Assembly: GCF_943193015.1 (NCBI RefSeq)
Contig: NZ_CALPCM010000021.1
Coordinates: 1 to 47,685 of the forward strand
Length of the DNA stretch: 47,685 nt
Direction: 5' to 3'
Origin: Hominisplanchenecus_A murintestinalis
Lineage (GTDB): Bacteria; Bacillota; Clostridia; Lachnospirales; Lachnospiraceae
This document shows, in pieces, positions 17,801-26,407 of the stretch (position 1 is its first letter; every line of letters begins with the position of its first letter). The position numbers and the translations under genes are program-made. The notes under the pieces were generated by a model. The model saw only the letters and a program-made list of their open reading frames with translations. It was not told where the DNA came from and ran no database searches.

Positions 17801-19613
17801 GAAATCAGTGCGTGCGGCGGCAAAGAATTCGTTTGATACGGACAAAATGGCATTAGATCTGGATCTTTCTGATGTGGTTTTTGATGGTACGAATATTGTA
17901 GATTTGGGAGATGCAAATGATTCCCGTTATATGGGAGGCGCATACATCCGTGCAATGCAGAATCTGAGGGAACGCACCACAGGCGGCACAATCGTCTATC
18001 GTTTTAAAACTACCCAGACAGTAGGGACAACGGTTTGGGGGGCAGGCGGAAGTAACACTACGGCGCAGTCATCTGATATGGTCTATGGGCTGGCGGCAAA
18101 CGGCAAATTCCGTGCGTCTTTCCGGACAGAGACAAGCGGTTTGCGGGGAGAGTTAGGCTCAGCAATTAATGATGGAGCGTGGCATACGGTTGCTATGAGC
18201 TTTGATACTACACGGCAAGATTATCAGGGGCAGATTCGCGTCAGTATAGACGGAGGAAGCGATATCATGGTGCCGGGATGGTGGAGAGACGGCTGGCAGA
18301 GCTGGTTCAATAAGACGGATTCCGATATCACAAGTTTCGTGGTTGGCGGTGGGAAATATAAGAATTTCGCATATGGAATGACAAATGGCTTTAGCGGCCA
18401 GGTTTCTTTCATTACGATAACAGATGATGTGTATACGGAGGAAGAATTGATGGCATTGTCCGGCGACAGGACAGAGAACACTATGCCGGGGGAAATGTCC
18501 ATTTCAGGAAAACAGCCGATAACCATTCAGGATGACGGAAACATTTCACTGCCTTCGGATGCCTGTATGAATGCAGAAATAAAATGGGATGAAGAAGAAG
18601 AAACAGCAGAAATTATCCTCACACCAAATGGGGATGCAGTGATTGACATGGATGGGATAGATATTTCAGTTGTAAATGCCGCAAAGCTGGGATTTGATGA
18701 GAAAGCGACAGACATTGAGTTTATCGAAGGAAAAGTGGTAATCAGGCTTGTGAAAAAAGCAAATCAGGAAGTAAAGGAACTGCAGGATGAACTGTCCGGC
18801 TATGTGAGTCAGTATGCGGATAAGATACAGAAGGACGGAGGAAAATATACAGAAGAGTCCTGGAGTCAGTTCGTGCAGGCTTATAATGCCATGAAACGGG
18901 CAATAGAAGAGGATGAGAAGGATGTAGAGCTTCTGAAGGGATATAAAAATGTGTTTCTGGCAGCAGAGCAGGGGCTGGTGCTGAAAGAACCAGATCCTGG
19001 TTCAAATCCAGATAAGCCAGATCCAGATAAGCCAGACCCAGATAAACCGAATCCTGTACCGCATCCAAATCCACGGCCTGTACCTCCTGGTTCAACCCCT
19101 GGGTATAGTGACATCAGAGAGGGAAATATCTATGAAAGTAAGGGCTATCTCTATAAGGTTACAAGTCTTTTAAAACGTACGGTGACGGTAGTAGGAATGA
19201 AGGGGAGTTTCACAAAACTTGTAGTTCCTGACACAGTGATATTTGAGAACGTGAAATATAAAGTAACAGAAATCGGTGCGTCGGCATTCAAAAATAACAA
19301 AAAAGCGACAAGTATTACAGTAGGAAAAAATGTGTTAAAAATTGGAAACAATGCTTTTGCGGGCTGTAAGAAGGTGAGGAAAGCCGTTTTGAAGAGCACA
19401 GTATTAAAGCAGTTGGAAGGAAAGGTATTTTATAACTGTAAGAAACTGAAGAGTATCGTGATTAAAAGCACGAAACTGAAAAAAGCAGGGAAAAATGCAT
19501 TTAAGGGCATTTACAAGAAAGCAGTCATTAAGGTTCCGAAAAAGAAATATAAGGCATATACAAAACTTTTGAAAAAGAAAGGCCAGGGGAAAAGCGTAAA
19601 GATTAAAAAATAA
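14844..19613 (+). CDS. Large secreted SGNH-hydrolase surface protein with lectin-like, FIVAR and LRR_5 domains
   Basis: The product has 1589 residues. The ATG at 14844 follows AGGAGGGAG and starts the signal peptide (cut near VQAAE, residue 32). In order: a concanavalin-like (CBM40/laminin-G type) domain at about 45-220; an SGNH-like domain at about 232-450 that looks inactive (GDS replaced by GGG at 262-264, and no His after D435-G-L); and a complete SGNH hydrolase at about 585-785 with FMGDSIT (S593), LGTND (660-663) and DGTVHP (D753, H757). Then come Ig-like linkers, a second lectin-like domain at about 987-1200, a FIVAR-type helical segment at about 1304-1382, a PDKPDP spacer and BspA-type leucine-rich repeats at about 1430-1570. 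SGNH enzymes with such lectins often deacetylate glycans, so a mucin or sialoglycan O-acetylesterase is a reasonable guess. No sortase motif is seen; the lysine-rich LRR end may bind the wall. Confidence 0.85.
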   Translation: MKEKCKKILSLVLAGILAVSGGSVQAAERTSRGASMEEGLSYDASEFRGTSFNGTNVFSVSESDANLLKENLRSAIGVDISITFKPTSFPKNYINLLEIYDKDNNSNSESGKNSSIAVIVGTNGTVYVMSGSSQGSTDWAIPTGQRLSANASYTLNLSISGTGASCSWDNGNEWAATDATAKGTKDFFRAFFGETSTNYRDWRTEIDAVTIGGLSGNSYQKHTNFGNLNGEVTAVTVSGVSERGDATGMFAADKYDNTWLFGGGVETQGRFEEVGGVRNFIGQFEEYVRWVKRVDGVVLGMQRYTMNAGKSGQDAQAFASELDSHISRLDPMAVSYLVGPEDYLRGAEGIEDFKGALTSIILKALAMKYNEGFAVIQLPHAVKDAETAENVSLYAAAAREVVQTASPENRRRIILVDHLSRTDTDNFKNTMLTEDGLLNAAGHYEIAKQFSEDVYGQTAGFPTIQDWRQTEAPDTWLSQAPGVAASSDSLKVTVPQEVPGTGWRYILEIDGMEISGLAFGNPFTISELPKGKEYTLTVRTQDGTVQFVPVAGEIEEGNQAAAAETERTELQEAIRAKADDKATPLTWLFMGDSITHAAQHTGGHDGIAQLFEKYVKEDLGRVDDIVINTAVSGATAARTLEHIEQRMTKYCPDIVSIMLGTNDAINDTYQVQLKQIAAKIREVNPDALIIFRSPTPGTGNWGTKIPGATGSVARMRDVAKEDGKILFIDQWTKWQEEIDVYPYLMNSAHYFGDGTVHPGAAGQARMTRQFIRECGLNTNTRIANLEYQFAYEDVAKDEAPIYMLGENSIVLSKENLQELYSEGTLGDVCLTATEKTSGRTYSIEGGGEELKLDGLPTDRIYQVEVHALVTGNTAKRVKFETQNVELKKGQVQEFVLTLSNRKLRETAVGTEAGSFGMKGKVPEGTCTYMFVDGEGAQDNDYFEITGTALKVKKALNANRAYSIRVRAEIGEHAAEGAFIIQTMPMLKSVRAAAKNSFDTDKMALDLDLSDVVFDGTNIVDLGDANDSRYMGGAYIRAMQNLRERTTGGTIVYRFKTTQTVGTTVWGAGGSNTTAQSSDMVYGLAANGKFRASFRTETSGLRGELGSAINDGAWHTVAMSFDTTRQDYQGQIRVSIDGGSDIMVPGWWRDGWQSWFNKTDSDITSFVVGGGKYKNFAYGMTNGFSGQVSFITITDDVYTEEELMALSGDRTENTMPGEMSISGKQPITIQDDGNISLPSDACMNAEIKWDEEEETAEIILTPNGDAVIDMDGIDISVVNAAKLGFDEKATDIEFIEGKVVIRLVKKANQEVKELQDELSGYVSQYADKIQKDGGKYTEESWSQFVQAYNAMKRAIEEDEKDVELLKGYKNVFLAAEQGLVLKEPDPGSNPDKPDPDKPDPDKPNPVPHPNPRPVPPGSTPGYSDIREGNIYESKGYLYKVTSLLKRTVTVVGMKGSFTKLVVPDTVIFENVKYKVTEIGASAFKNNKKATSITVGKNVLKIGNNAFAGCKKVRKAVLKSTVLKQLEGKVFYNCKKLKSIVIKSTKLKKAGKNAFKGIYKKAVIKVPKKKYKAYTKLLKKKGQGKSVKIKK

Positions 19614-19636
19614 ACGGAAGGAAAGAAGGGGATAAA

Positions 19637-21169
19637 ATGAGATATAGAAGGATTGGACTGGTTTTAATCATTCTTTTTGCAGTGTGCTTCTGTCTGTCTG
19701 GAAGACAGGCAGAAGCAGCATCAAAGCCGGCAAAGATTACGTCTGCAAAGATTGTGTCTGGCAGCACGGTAGTCCGTGCGAAAGTGAATGGTAAAGTATC
19801 AGGCAGCGACGGAAACTATTATCTGGTAAAGATCAATGGACTTACCGGGAAACCTGTCTGTGTACTGGCGGAATCTCCGAAGAAATCAAAGCTTACTTTT
19901 AAACTGGATACACAGGACAAAGTCAATGTGGTTTCTAAATTCGGCATTGCAGTAAAGAAAGGGAAGTCACTAAAGCTTATCAGCAATACGAAATATGTGA
20001 GTAATCCTCAGGCTGCTGCGGAGAATACCCAGAAATATAAGCTTCCGCCCACAAAGAAGGGCATTCACTTTGCGGCAGATACGAATCTGGATTCTAAACA
20101 TACGCTGGTAAATGTAAACCTGAATGATTTGATAGCAGAAGAGGGAGAAGGTACACCTTACGTCTACAATGGTAAGACCTACTATTTTAACAAAACCATG
20201 CAAAGGGAAGTAAAAATGTTTGTAAAACGGGGAGTCTGCGTGACTCTGGTAGTGTACATGCCCTGGAACAGTGAGAATCAATATTTGATTTATCCTACGG
20301 CAAGGCAGCCCCGGGACGATTACTGGTATATGCTGAATACCTTACATAATAAGTCCAGAGAAACCCTGGAGGCAGCGTTCTGCTATCTGGGCGAGGTGTT
20401 TAGCCAGCCGGACTGTTTGGTTTCAAATTGGGTGTTGGGAAATGAGGTGAATTCCCAGAAACAATGGAATCATGCCGGAAATCTCTCTTTCAAAAAATAT
20501 GTGCAGGCTTATGTGCAGGCGTTTAAGATGCTTAGCGACGCCGTCCATGCGGGATGGTCAAATGCGAGAGTATTCGTGCCTTTGGACAATGCGTGGAATA
20601 TCCCGATATCCGAGGTAGGGTGGAACGGCAAGACGTTTCTGACGGAGTTTGCAAAAGTCTTGAAAACAGAGGATTCCAGGACGAAGTGGAATCTGGCATA
20701 TCACTCCTATTCCTTTCCGTTGCCGTCCGCCCCATACAAAAAGAATCAGTATGTGACAAAAAGCGCAGAATCACCGTACATTACACCTCAGAATCTCAAA
20801 TATTTAACAGATTATATTAAGAGGAAATACGGCTCGTCCACCAGGATCATCCTGTCAGAGCAGGGATATATGGCTTCTATGGGCGAAAGGGCACAGGCAG
20901 CATCTATTCTTTACTCTTACTATATTGCAGAGTTTAATTCTATGGTGGACGCGTACATCATGCGCTGTGAGCATGATGATGAATGGGAAGTGACACAGGG
21001 GTATGCTATGGGGCTGACCGGATTGAACGGAAAACGCCGTGCAGCATACAAGGTGTACAAATACATGGACTCTGAGAAATCCTCCGTGTATGCAAAGAAA
21101 TATCGGAAAACGATAGGGGGAGACTGGAAAGCGGCAGTTCCGGGATATAAGGCTTCAAGATTTAAATAG
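19637..21169 (+). CDS. Secreted DUF5722 glycoside-hydrolase-like protein
   Basis: The product has 510 residues, with GGAAAGAAGGGG before the ATG and a signal peptide cut near AEA-AS (residue 28). An N-terminal beta domain (30-120) precedes a TIM-barrel-like region in which NWVLGNEVN (E270) and IILSEQGY (E408) sit where clan GH-A enzymes carry the acid/base and nucleophile glutamates, 138 residues apart. The family matches DUF5722, whose substrate I do not know. It begins 23 bp after the SGNH protein and ends at a strong terminator, so the two form a secreted two-gene operon, probably acting on the same glycans. Confidence 0.8.
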   Translation: MRYRRIGLVLIILFAVCFCLSGRQAEAASKPAKITSAKIVSGSTVVRAKVNGKVSGSDGNYYLVKINGLTGKPVCVLAESPKKSKLTFKLDTQDKVNVVSKFGIAVKKGKSLKLISNTKYVSNPQAAAENTQKYKLPPTKKGIHFAADTNLDSKHTLVNVNLNDLIAEEGEGTPYVYNGKTYYFNKTMQREVKMFVKRGVCVTLVVYMPWNSENQYLIYPTARQPRDDYWYMLNTLHNKSRETLEAAFCYLGEVFSQPDCLVSNWVLGNEVNSQKQWNHAGNLSFKKYVQAYVQAFKMLSDAVHAGWSNARVFVPLDNAWNIPISEVGWNGKTFLTEFAKVLKTEDSRTKWNLAYHSYSFPLPSAPYKKNQYVTKSAESPYITPQNLKYLTDYIKRKYGSSTRIILSEQGYMASMGERAQAASILYSYYIAEFNSMVDAYIMRCEHDDEWEVTQGYAMGLTGLNGKRRAAYKVYKYMDSEKSSVYAKKYRKTIGGDWKAAVPGYKASRFK

Positions 21170-21194
21170 AGTTATTCATACAAATATATAATAT

Positions 21195-21231
21195 AACGGC
21201 AGCTCAGCGGAAAAACTGAGCTGCCGTTTAT
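21195..21231 (+). terminator. Terminator of the SGNH-DUF5722 operon
   Basis: A perfect 13-bp stem AACGGCAGCTCAG/CTGAGCTGCCGTT with an 8-nt loop, followed by TATT. AT-rich sequence on the left side gives weak activity for the other strand. Confidence 0.8.
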
Positions 21232-21281
21232 TCTCGTGAGTAGAGAGTTAAGTGACTGCTGCTTGCGGCGGGATCTTTGAT

Positions 21282-22070
21282 TTAAGGTATTTCCTGATAA
21301 TCAAGCGTATAATAATCAATCATGGCAGCGTCCTTTTTATTTAGTTTTAGAGCCAGAGTATAACTGGTCAATGTGGGTGGTAAGGGAGGAAGGCTGGAAT
21401 CCCGCTCTTTATAAGGAAAGGTGACAATAGCCTGAAGTTTTCCGTCAGCATCCAGTTTTGTCCTGCAGGATGTGATAGGCTCTTTCTCTTGGCGGTAAGT
21501 TTCCAGAAGAACAAGAGTCTCTTTATCAAAGTTCATGTTTCGATATGCCGCCAGGGGAGAAGATTTCAGAGCCTTCCGGTAACTTCTTTTATAAAAACCA
21601 TCTTTCGCCATCTTTTTTAAAAGCTCATCAATATCTTCCTGGCTTCTGATAACAATAGGATTCTCTTTCATGTAAGGTGAATTGAGATAAGTCTGCCCAG
21701 AAATGACGCATTCCTTTTCTGATTTTTTGGGGCGTTTTTTAACAATTACTTTTATAAAAGCATTGATTTTTACATTTTTTCTGGAGCTTGCAGCAATGCG
21801 TGTTGTTCCTGCTTTTTTTGCGGTTACTAATCCCTGCGGTGATACAGACGCGATGGATTTTCTTTTAGATTTCCATCCTACTTTTACAGAAGCTTGCCTG
21901 GGGATTACCTTTTCTACGCTTAATTTTTTTGTCTCTCCCACGTACAGCAGGATTTCCCGGCGATTTAGTATGATTTTCTTTGGCTGCGGTTTTTCTTTTG
22001 CCGTGACAGGAATAGAAAAGATATATAGCAGACATGCCAGGAAAAGAAAATATTTTTTTGAGATTTTCAT
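21282..22070 (-). CDS. Secreted Big_2-domain protein, possibly a PrcB-like partner of the protease
   Basis: The product has 262 residues, with AGGAGG before the ATG and a signal peptide cut near VTA-KE (24). One Big_2 domain occupies about 30-112 (VGWKSKRKSIASVSPQGLVTAKKAGTT). A lysine-rich linker leads to a C-terminal domain of about 140 residues with FDKETLVLLETYRQ and LALKLNKKDAAMIDYYTLDY. The pattern of a strand beginning FDK-TLV, followed by short strands, faintly resembles the PrcB C-terminal domain linked to the subtilisin-type dentilisin of Treponema. That similarity is my impression and is unverified. It follows the subtilase by 23 bp in one operon, which supports a functional link. 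Confidence 0.72.
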   Translation of the reverse strand: MKISKKYFLFLACLLYIFSIPVTAKEKPQPKKIILNRREILLYVGETKKLSVEKVIPRQASVKVGWKSKRKSIASVSPQGLVTAKKAGTTRIAASSRKNVKINAFIKVIVKKRPKKSEKECVISGQTYLNSPYMKENPIVIRSQEDIDELLKKMAKDGFYKRSYRKALKSSPLAAYRNMNFDKETLVLLETYRQEKEPITSCRTKLDADGKLQAIVTFPYKERDSSLPPLPPTLTSYTLALKLNKKDAAMIDYYTLDYQEIP

Positions 22071-22093
22071 AGAAATTCCTCCTTGTATAATTA

Positions 22094-24484
22094 TTATTTT
22101 GCTTTTTTAGTTGCGATTGCAGAAAAATTTGAGAAAATGGCTGTTCCATTTGGCTTGCGGTAAGCACGTATTTTATAATAATATGTAGTGCCAGCTTTTG
22201 GTGTTGCATCTGAATAGGAAAGAATTGTTCCGCTGGTTATAGTATGAATACGTTTGTATGTACCGTTCTTGCTTTCGGAACGCCAAATTTGATATCCTTC
22301 TGCTCCATCAACTTTCTGCCAAGCAGCAGTTATTTTTCCAGTAGTGGAAGTTAATGATAAACCTGTCGGCGTATTCAATGTGCATACAGCATTAACAATA
22401 GGGGTATAATTGCTAAATCGAAAACTATCTTTGTAGGAAATAGCAGCACGTATTTTATAATAATATCTAGTGCCAGTCGCTCTATTTGAATCCTTATACC
22501 ACCAATAACCATTTCCATTACTATTCGTATCGCAGGTTGTATCACAATGGAGGCTGGCTATTTTTGTATATGTTCCATTTGGTTCTGTTGAACGGAATAT
22601 TAGGTAACGTTCTGCCCATGTAATTCCTTTCCAATGCAGAGCAATAGAATTATAATTTTTTGCAACAGCTTGCATATTTGTTGGTGCAATGTTACTGATA
22701 AATTTTTGTTTGGCAGTTTGAAGAGCAAGGTTGATATTTAATAGTCCATAACCGGAATAAATGTCCTTTCCAGGAGTAAATAGATCAGTTGCAGTTTCGC
22801 ATAAAATGGATTCAATTTCATCCGCGCTTAAAATCTTATCTGTAGGTACAGATCGCATAGAAGCAAGGATTGCGGCGGCAGCAGAAACCATAGGTGTAGA
22901 AAGGGAAGTTCCACCACTTGAAATATATCCATTATTAAGAGTACAAACGTAGATATCAACTCCCGGTGCTGCGAGGTCGACAGTATTATGATAATTTGAG
23001 AAGCTAGCGCGTGTATTATCTTTATTTACAGAAGCAACAGATATTACATGGTTAAAATTAGCGGGGCAATAACTTTCATTTTTACCGTTATTTCCTACAG
23101 CACCACATAGGACCACGTCTGCCTCATGGGCATAATTAATTACATCTTGTACGTCAGGATCTTCCCAAGAGATCCCAAGACTCATATTAATAACTCGTGC
23201 TCCATTGCTTACAGCATAACGAATTGCCTCAATCAGGGATTTGTTTTCAAAATGATATTGTTTTTTTCCATCTTCAATATATGGTTGATAGTACAAATTT
23301 ATTGCGATGATTTTAGTTAGATTGCCTTCTGGGCTTGCTATGCCAACGATTCCTTTTTTGTTATTGGATTCTGCTGCAATAACGCTTGCGACTTCTGTTC
23401 CATGATCGGCATAAGTAACATAGTCTCGCAAATAGCAGTTATTGAGATTCATAGGTTGTATATCCACACTATTTCCGTTTTTTACAAAAGAGATACTTAA
23501 TTCTTTAGAATATTGATTTTTTAAGTCCTCATGTGTGATATCAAGACCAGTATCAATCACTGCCACATAAGTTTCTTGGGCTAGTACTTCTGTTCCAGAG
23601 CTTTGATAGGTTTTCCATGCCTGTGTTGCTTGGATTTGGTTTAAATAGGTTTGTTCATTTACTTTTGTGTCATTTACACCAAAATCACTTTGTATTGACA
23701 CAGGATTTCTTACAATTCCATCCATTTCTACATGGGAAACACAGTCTAAAGTTCCCAAAAGTTTTTTTGCTTTTTCAACAGTCATATCCAAGCCAATATT
23801 CATAGCTACGATTAGTGGGAATTTATAATCCTTTACTTTTTCAAGTCGTTTTAAATCACATTCAGGCAAGTTCTCATTAATAGGAAAAGTTCTTAAAATA
23901 TGATAACTCCCGCCAATGTAATTGGCGATTTCTGCAATTTGTTCTTCAGTAGTTCCGTCTTTAAAAGTTATAAGAACTTCTCCAGCTTTATAATTCAATA
24001 GATTTTGCTTATCCCGTTCTGCTTTTGCTTCAGCATAATCTGCTAACATACTATTTGCACGTGAATCTGTTTTGCTTGAAAAAGCAGTTATCTGACTTAT
24101 ATTGAAACTTTCCTCCTCATAATAAGCATTCAATACTTCGTGTAATGCTGTCTCATAAAGCTTTTCGTCTTGAATCTGATTTATAGCTTCCGCAGTAGAT
24201 ATAGCATCCTCTCTGGATAGTTCTGTAATTGTTTCTATTGTCATTTGTTCTTGAAGTGAAAAACGCTTTTTTTGAGCAGGCAGTAGGTTGTTCAATGTAT
24301 CAATATCTCGCTCTACTTCTTCTAGTGAAGTTTTTTCTTCAAGTATTTTTTCTACATTCTGAGCGTCATCCAGTACAATTTCTGGGCTGACAGGTTGTTC
24401 TATAATTTCTGCTGCATGGCTAGAAGTTCCGAAAGATATGGATATACCCAGTATAAGTGCGCAAAATTTACGTGCTTTTTTCAT
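22094..24484 (-). CDS. Secreted subtilisin-like serine protease (S8) with two fibronectin-type III domains
   Basis: The product has 796 residues; AAGGGGG precedes the ATG. A signal peptide (cut near SHAAE, about 24) is followed by a propeptide of roughly 280 residues, including an inhibitor-like fold at about 165-260 (GEVLITFKDGTTEEQIAEI). The catalytic domain shows the triad D311 (AVIDTGLD), H361 (DHGTEVASV) and S527 (GGTSLSTP), with oxyanion N465 (GAVGNNG). Two Fn3-like repeats close the protein, at about 607-700 and 705-796, each ending in the YYYKIRA pattern. Expected role: extracellular proteolysis. It has a strong promoter and is AT-richer than its neighbours. No wall anchor is visible. 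Confidence 0.92.
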   Translation of the reverse strand: MKKARKFCALILGISISFGTSSHAAEIIEQPVSPEIVLDDAQNVEKILEEKTSLEEVERDIDTLNNLLPAQKKRFSLQEQMTIETITELSREDAISTAEAINQIQDEKLYETALHEVLNAYYEEESFNISQITAFSSKTDSRANSMLADYAEAKAERDKQNLLNYKAGEVLITFKDGTTEEQIAEIANYIGGSYHILRTFPINENLPECDLKRLEKVKDYKFPLIVAMNIGLDMTVEKAKKLLGTLDCVSHVEMDGIVRNPVSIQSDFGVNDTKVNEQTYLNQIQATQAWKTYQSSGTEVLAQETYVAVIDTGLDITHEDLKNQYSKELSISFVKNGNSVDIQPMNLNNCYLRDYVTYADHGTEVASVIAAESNNKKGIVGIASPEGNLTKIIAINLYYQPYIEDGKKQYHFENKSLIEAIRYAVSNGARVINMSLGISWEDPDVQDVINYAHEADVVLCGAVGNNGKNESYCPANFNHVISVASVNKDNTRASFSNYHNTVDLAAPGVDIYVCTLNNGYISSGGTSLSTPMVSAAAAILASMRSVPTDKILSADEIESILCETATDLFTPGKDIYSGYGLLNINLALQTAKQKFISNIAPTNMQAVAKNYNSIALHWKGITWAERYLIFRSTEPNGTYTKIASLHCDTTCDTNSNGNGYWWYKDSNRATGTRYYYKIRAAISYKDSFRFSNYTPIVNAVCTLNTPTGLSLTSTTGKITAAWQKVDGAEGYQIWRSESKNGTYKRIHTITSGTILSYSDATPKAGTTYYYKIRAYRKPNGTAIFSNFSAIATKKAK

Positions 24485-24586
24485 GAAATTTCCCCCTTTT
24501 CTTTTTGAAAATATAATCGTTTAAAACTTATAATATTATTAAAACAGTTACTGATTTAATATTGGAAATTGTTACTTATAAATATA

Positions 24587-24615
24587 TTTATAGCTTAAAA
24601 TGAACTTATTGTCAA
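24587..24615 (-). promoter_or_regulatory. Promoter of the subtilase operon
   Basis: On the minus strand, a perfect TTGACA (24610-24615), a 17-nt spacer and TATAAA (24587-24592). The leader is about 95 nt and AT-rich. Confidence 0.75.
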
Positions 24616-24624
24616 TATATGTTA

Positions 24625-24797
24625 TTAAAATATATAGTTCAAGAATATAATTTGCTGATTGCTTTTGAATATTGGATTATTGACATCCAGAGTAAACATT
24701 GGGAAATTATCAGTTCCGTAATTATCTGCTGTAAATGATAAATCGTCGGTTCCGTAGTTGTCCGGAGTAAGTACTGCTAATGATTTCGCAGATTTTT
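24625..24797 (-). pseudogene. Start-less reading frame with DNYGTD repeats (gene fossil)
   Basis: Read on the minus strand, a frame without a usable start contains PDNYGTDDLSFTA followed by DNYGTDNFPMFTLDVNN, then runs to a TAA at 24625-24627. It is opened by an in-frame stop near 24797. The DNA behind it is an imperfect tandem repeat of period 36 (24701-24735 and 24737-24771). It overlaps the subtilase promoter region. I do not recognise the family. It is probably the tail of a lost repeat protein and is not expressed as it stands. Confidence 0.35.
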
Positions 24798-24945
24798 AGC
24801 GGGATGTGGCAGTCTCTGCGATAAAACGCAATTTACCAGGGATGTCTCACCAGACGCTGGACAAAACCCATCTTTCAGTATATAATTTCCGGAGAGAAAT
24901 TTACTGATGTGTAGATTTTGTATAAATAGCTGAGGAGAATGGAAA
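24798..24945. other. Leader region of gltX
   Basis: Together with the subtilase promoter and the fossil, this fills the 461-bp gap before gltX. Apart from the gltX promoter I see no T-box: there is no AGGGTGG-type box and no specifier stem. Confidence 0.5.
24858..24886 (+). promoter_or_regulatory. Promoter of gltX
   Basis: TGGACA (24858-24863), a 17-nt spacer and a perfect TATAAT (24881-24886). Confidence 0.7.
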
Positions 24946-26406
24946 ATGAGTAAAGTGAGAACACGTTTTGCACCCAGTCCTACCGGGCGGATGCATGTAG
25001 GAAATTTGAGAACGGCATTGTATGCATATTTGATTGCAAAGCACGAGGGCGGAGATTTTATCCTGCGTATCGAGGATACCGACCAGGAGCGTTACGTAGA
25101 GGGGGCGGTGGAGATTATTTACCATACGCTGCAAGAGACGGGGCTGATACATGACGAGGGGCCTGACAAGGACGGAGGCACAGGACCTTATGTTCAGAGC
25201 GAGCGCCAGGAAAAAGGAATCTATCTGGAATATGCAAAAAAGCTGATTGAGAAGGGCGAAGCATATTACTGTTTTTGTGATAAGGAAAGACTGGAATCTC
25301 TGAAGCAGGATGTGGCGGGAAAGGAAATCGTGATGTATGATAAGCACTGCCTGCACCTGCCAAAAGAAGAAATTGAGGCGAACCTGGCGGCAGGAAAGCC
25401 TTATGTTATCCGTCAGAATATCCCGCGGGAGGGAACAACGAAGTTTGAGGATGAGATCTACGGCGTGATTGAAGTGCCGAATGCAGAGCTGGATGATATG
25501 ATTTTGATAAAGTCTGACGGTTTTCCTACTTATAATTTTGCAAACGTGGTGGACGACCACCTGATGGGGATTACGCATGTGGTGAGGGGGAACGAATACC
25601 TGTCTTCTGCGCCGAAATACAACCGTTTGTATGAAGCGTTTGGCTGGGAGGTACCTATCTATGTACACTGTCCTTTGATTACGAATGAAAAACATCAGAA
25701 GCTGAGTAAGCGAAGCGGCCATTCTTCTTATGAGGATTTGATTGAGCAGGGGTTTGTGACGGAAGCGGTGGTAAATTATGTGGCGCTTCTTGGATGGTGT
25801 CCACAAGATAACAAAGAGATTTTTAGCTTAAAGGAACTGGCAGAGGCATTTGAGTACCGGAATATGAGCAAATCCCCGGCAGTATTTGATATGGTAAAGC
25901 TGAAATGGATGAATGGCGAATATATCAAGGCCATGAATTTCGATAAGTTTTATGAAAGGGCGCTTCCATTCATCAGGGAGACAATTCACAGGGAAGTGGA
26001 TGATAAAAAGATTGCACAAATGGTAAAGACCCGTATCGAAGTATTCCAGGATATTCCGGCAATGATTAATTTCTTTGAGAAAGTGCCGGATTATGACCTT
26101 TCGATGTATACGCATAAGAAGATGAAAACAAATGCAGAGACATCACTGGGGGTATTGAAAGATGTGATTCCTCTGCTGGAGGCGCAGGAAGATTTTGGGA
26201 ATGACGCATTGTTTGAGATGTTGTCTGCGTATGCGAAAGATAAAGGATACAAAACAGGATATGTTATGTGGCCTATCCGTACTGCGGCATCCGGTAAGCA
26301 GACAACTCCGGCGGGCGCTACGGAGATTCTGGAGATTATCGGAAAAGAAGAATCTCTTGGCAGAATCCGCAGAGCGATAGAAAAGCTGGAGGGTGCGCGA
26401 GAGTAA
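24946..26406 (+). CDS. gltX: Glutamyl-tRNA synthetase
   Basis: The product has 486 residues, with GAGGAG before the ATG. It is a class I synthetase: FAPSPTGRMHVGN carries the HIGH-type motif (H17-N20) and KLSKRSG the KMSKS-type motif (K252-R256). The C-terminal helical anticodon-binding domain includes VMWPIRTAASGKQTTPAGATEIL near the end. It charges tRNA-Glu, and in many Firmicutes also tRNA-Gln for later amidation. It is followed after one base by the helicase ATG, so the two are translationally close and share a transcript. Confidence 0.96.
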   Translation: MSKVRTRFAPSPTGRMHVGNLRTALYAYLIAKHEGGDFILRIEDTDQERYVEGAVEIIYHTLQETGLIHDEGPDKDGGTGPYVQSERQEKGIYLEYAKKLIEKGEAYYCFCDKERLESLKQDVAGKEIVMYDKHCLHLPKEEIEANLAAGKPYVIRQNIPREGTTKFEDEIYGVIEVPNAELDDMILIKSDGFPTYNFANVVDDHLMGITHVVRGNEYLSSAPKYNRLYEAFGWEVPIYVHCPLITNEKHQKLSKRSGHSSYEDLIEQGFVTEAVVNYVALLGWCPQDNKEIFSLKELAEAFEYRNMSKSPAVFDMVKLKWMNGEYIKAMNFDKFYERALPFIRETIHREVDDKKIAQMVKTRIEVFQDIPAMINFFEKVPDYDLSMYTHKKMKTNAETSLGVLKDVIPLLEAQEDFGNDALFEMLSAYAKDKGYKTGYVMWPIRTAASGKQTTPAGATEILEIIGKEESLGRIRRAIEKLEGARE

Positions 26407-26407
26407 T

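Noticed and set aside
18881..19114. Gly/Ser-rich minus-strand ORF
   Set aside because: It is the complement of the PDKPDP spacer in the SGNH protein; it has no ribosome site and its composition is explained by the repeat on the other strand.
24485..24945. T-box leader for gltX
   Set aside because: No AGGGTGG-type T-box sequence, no specifier loop and no terminator hairpin before the start.
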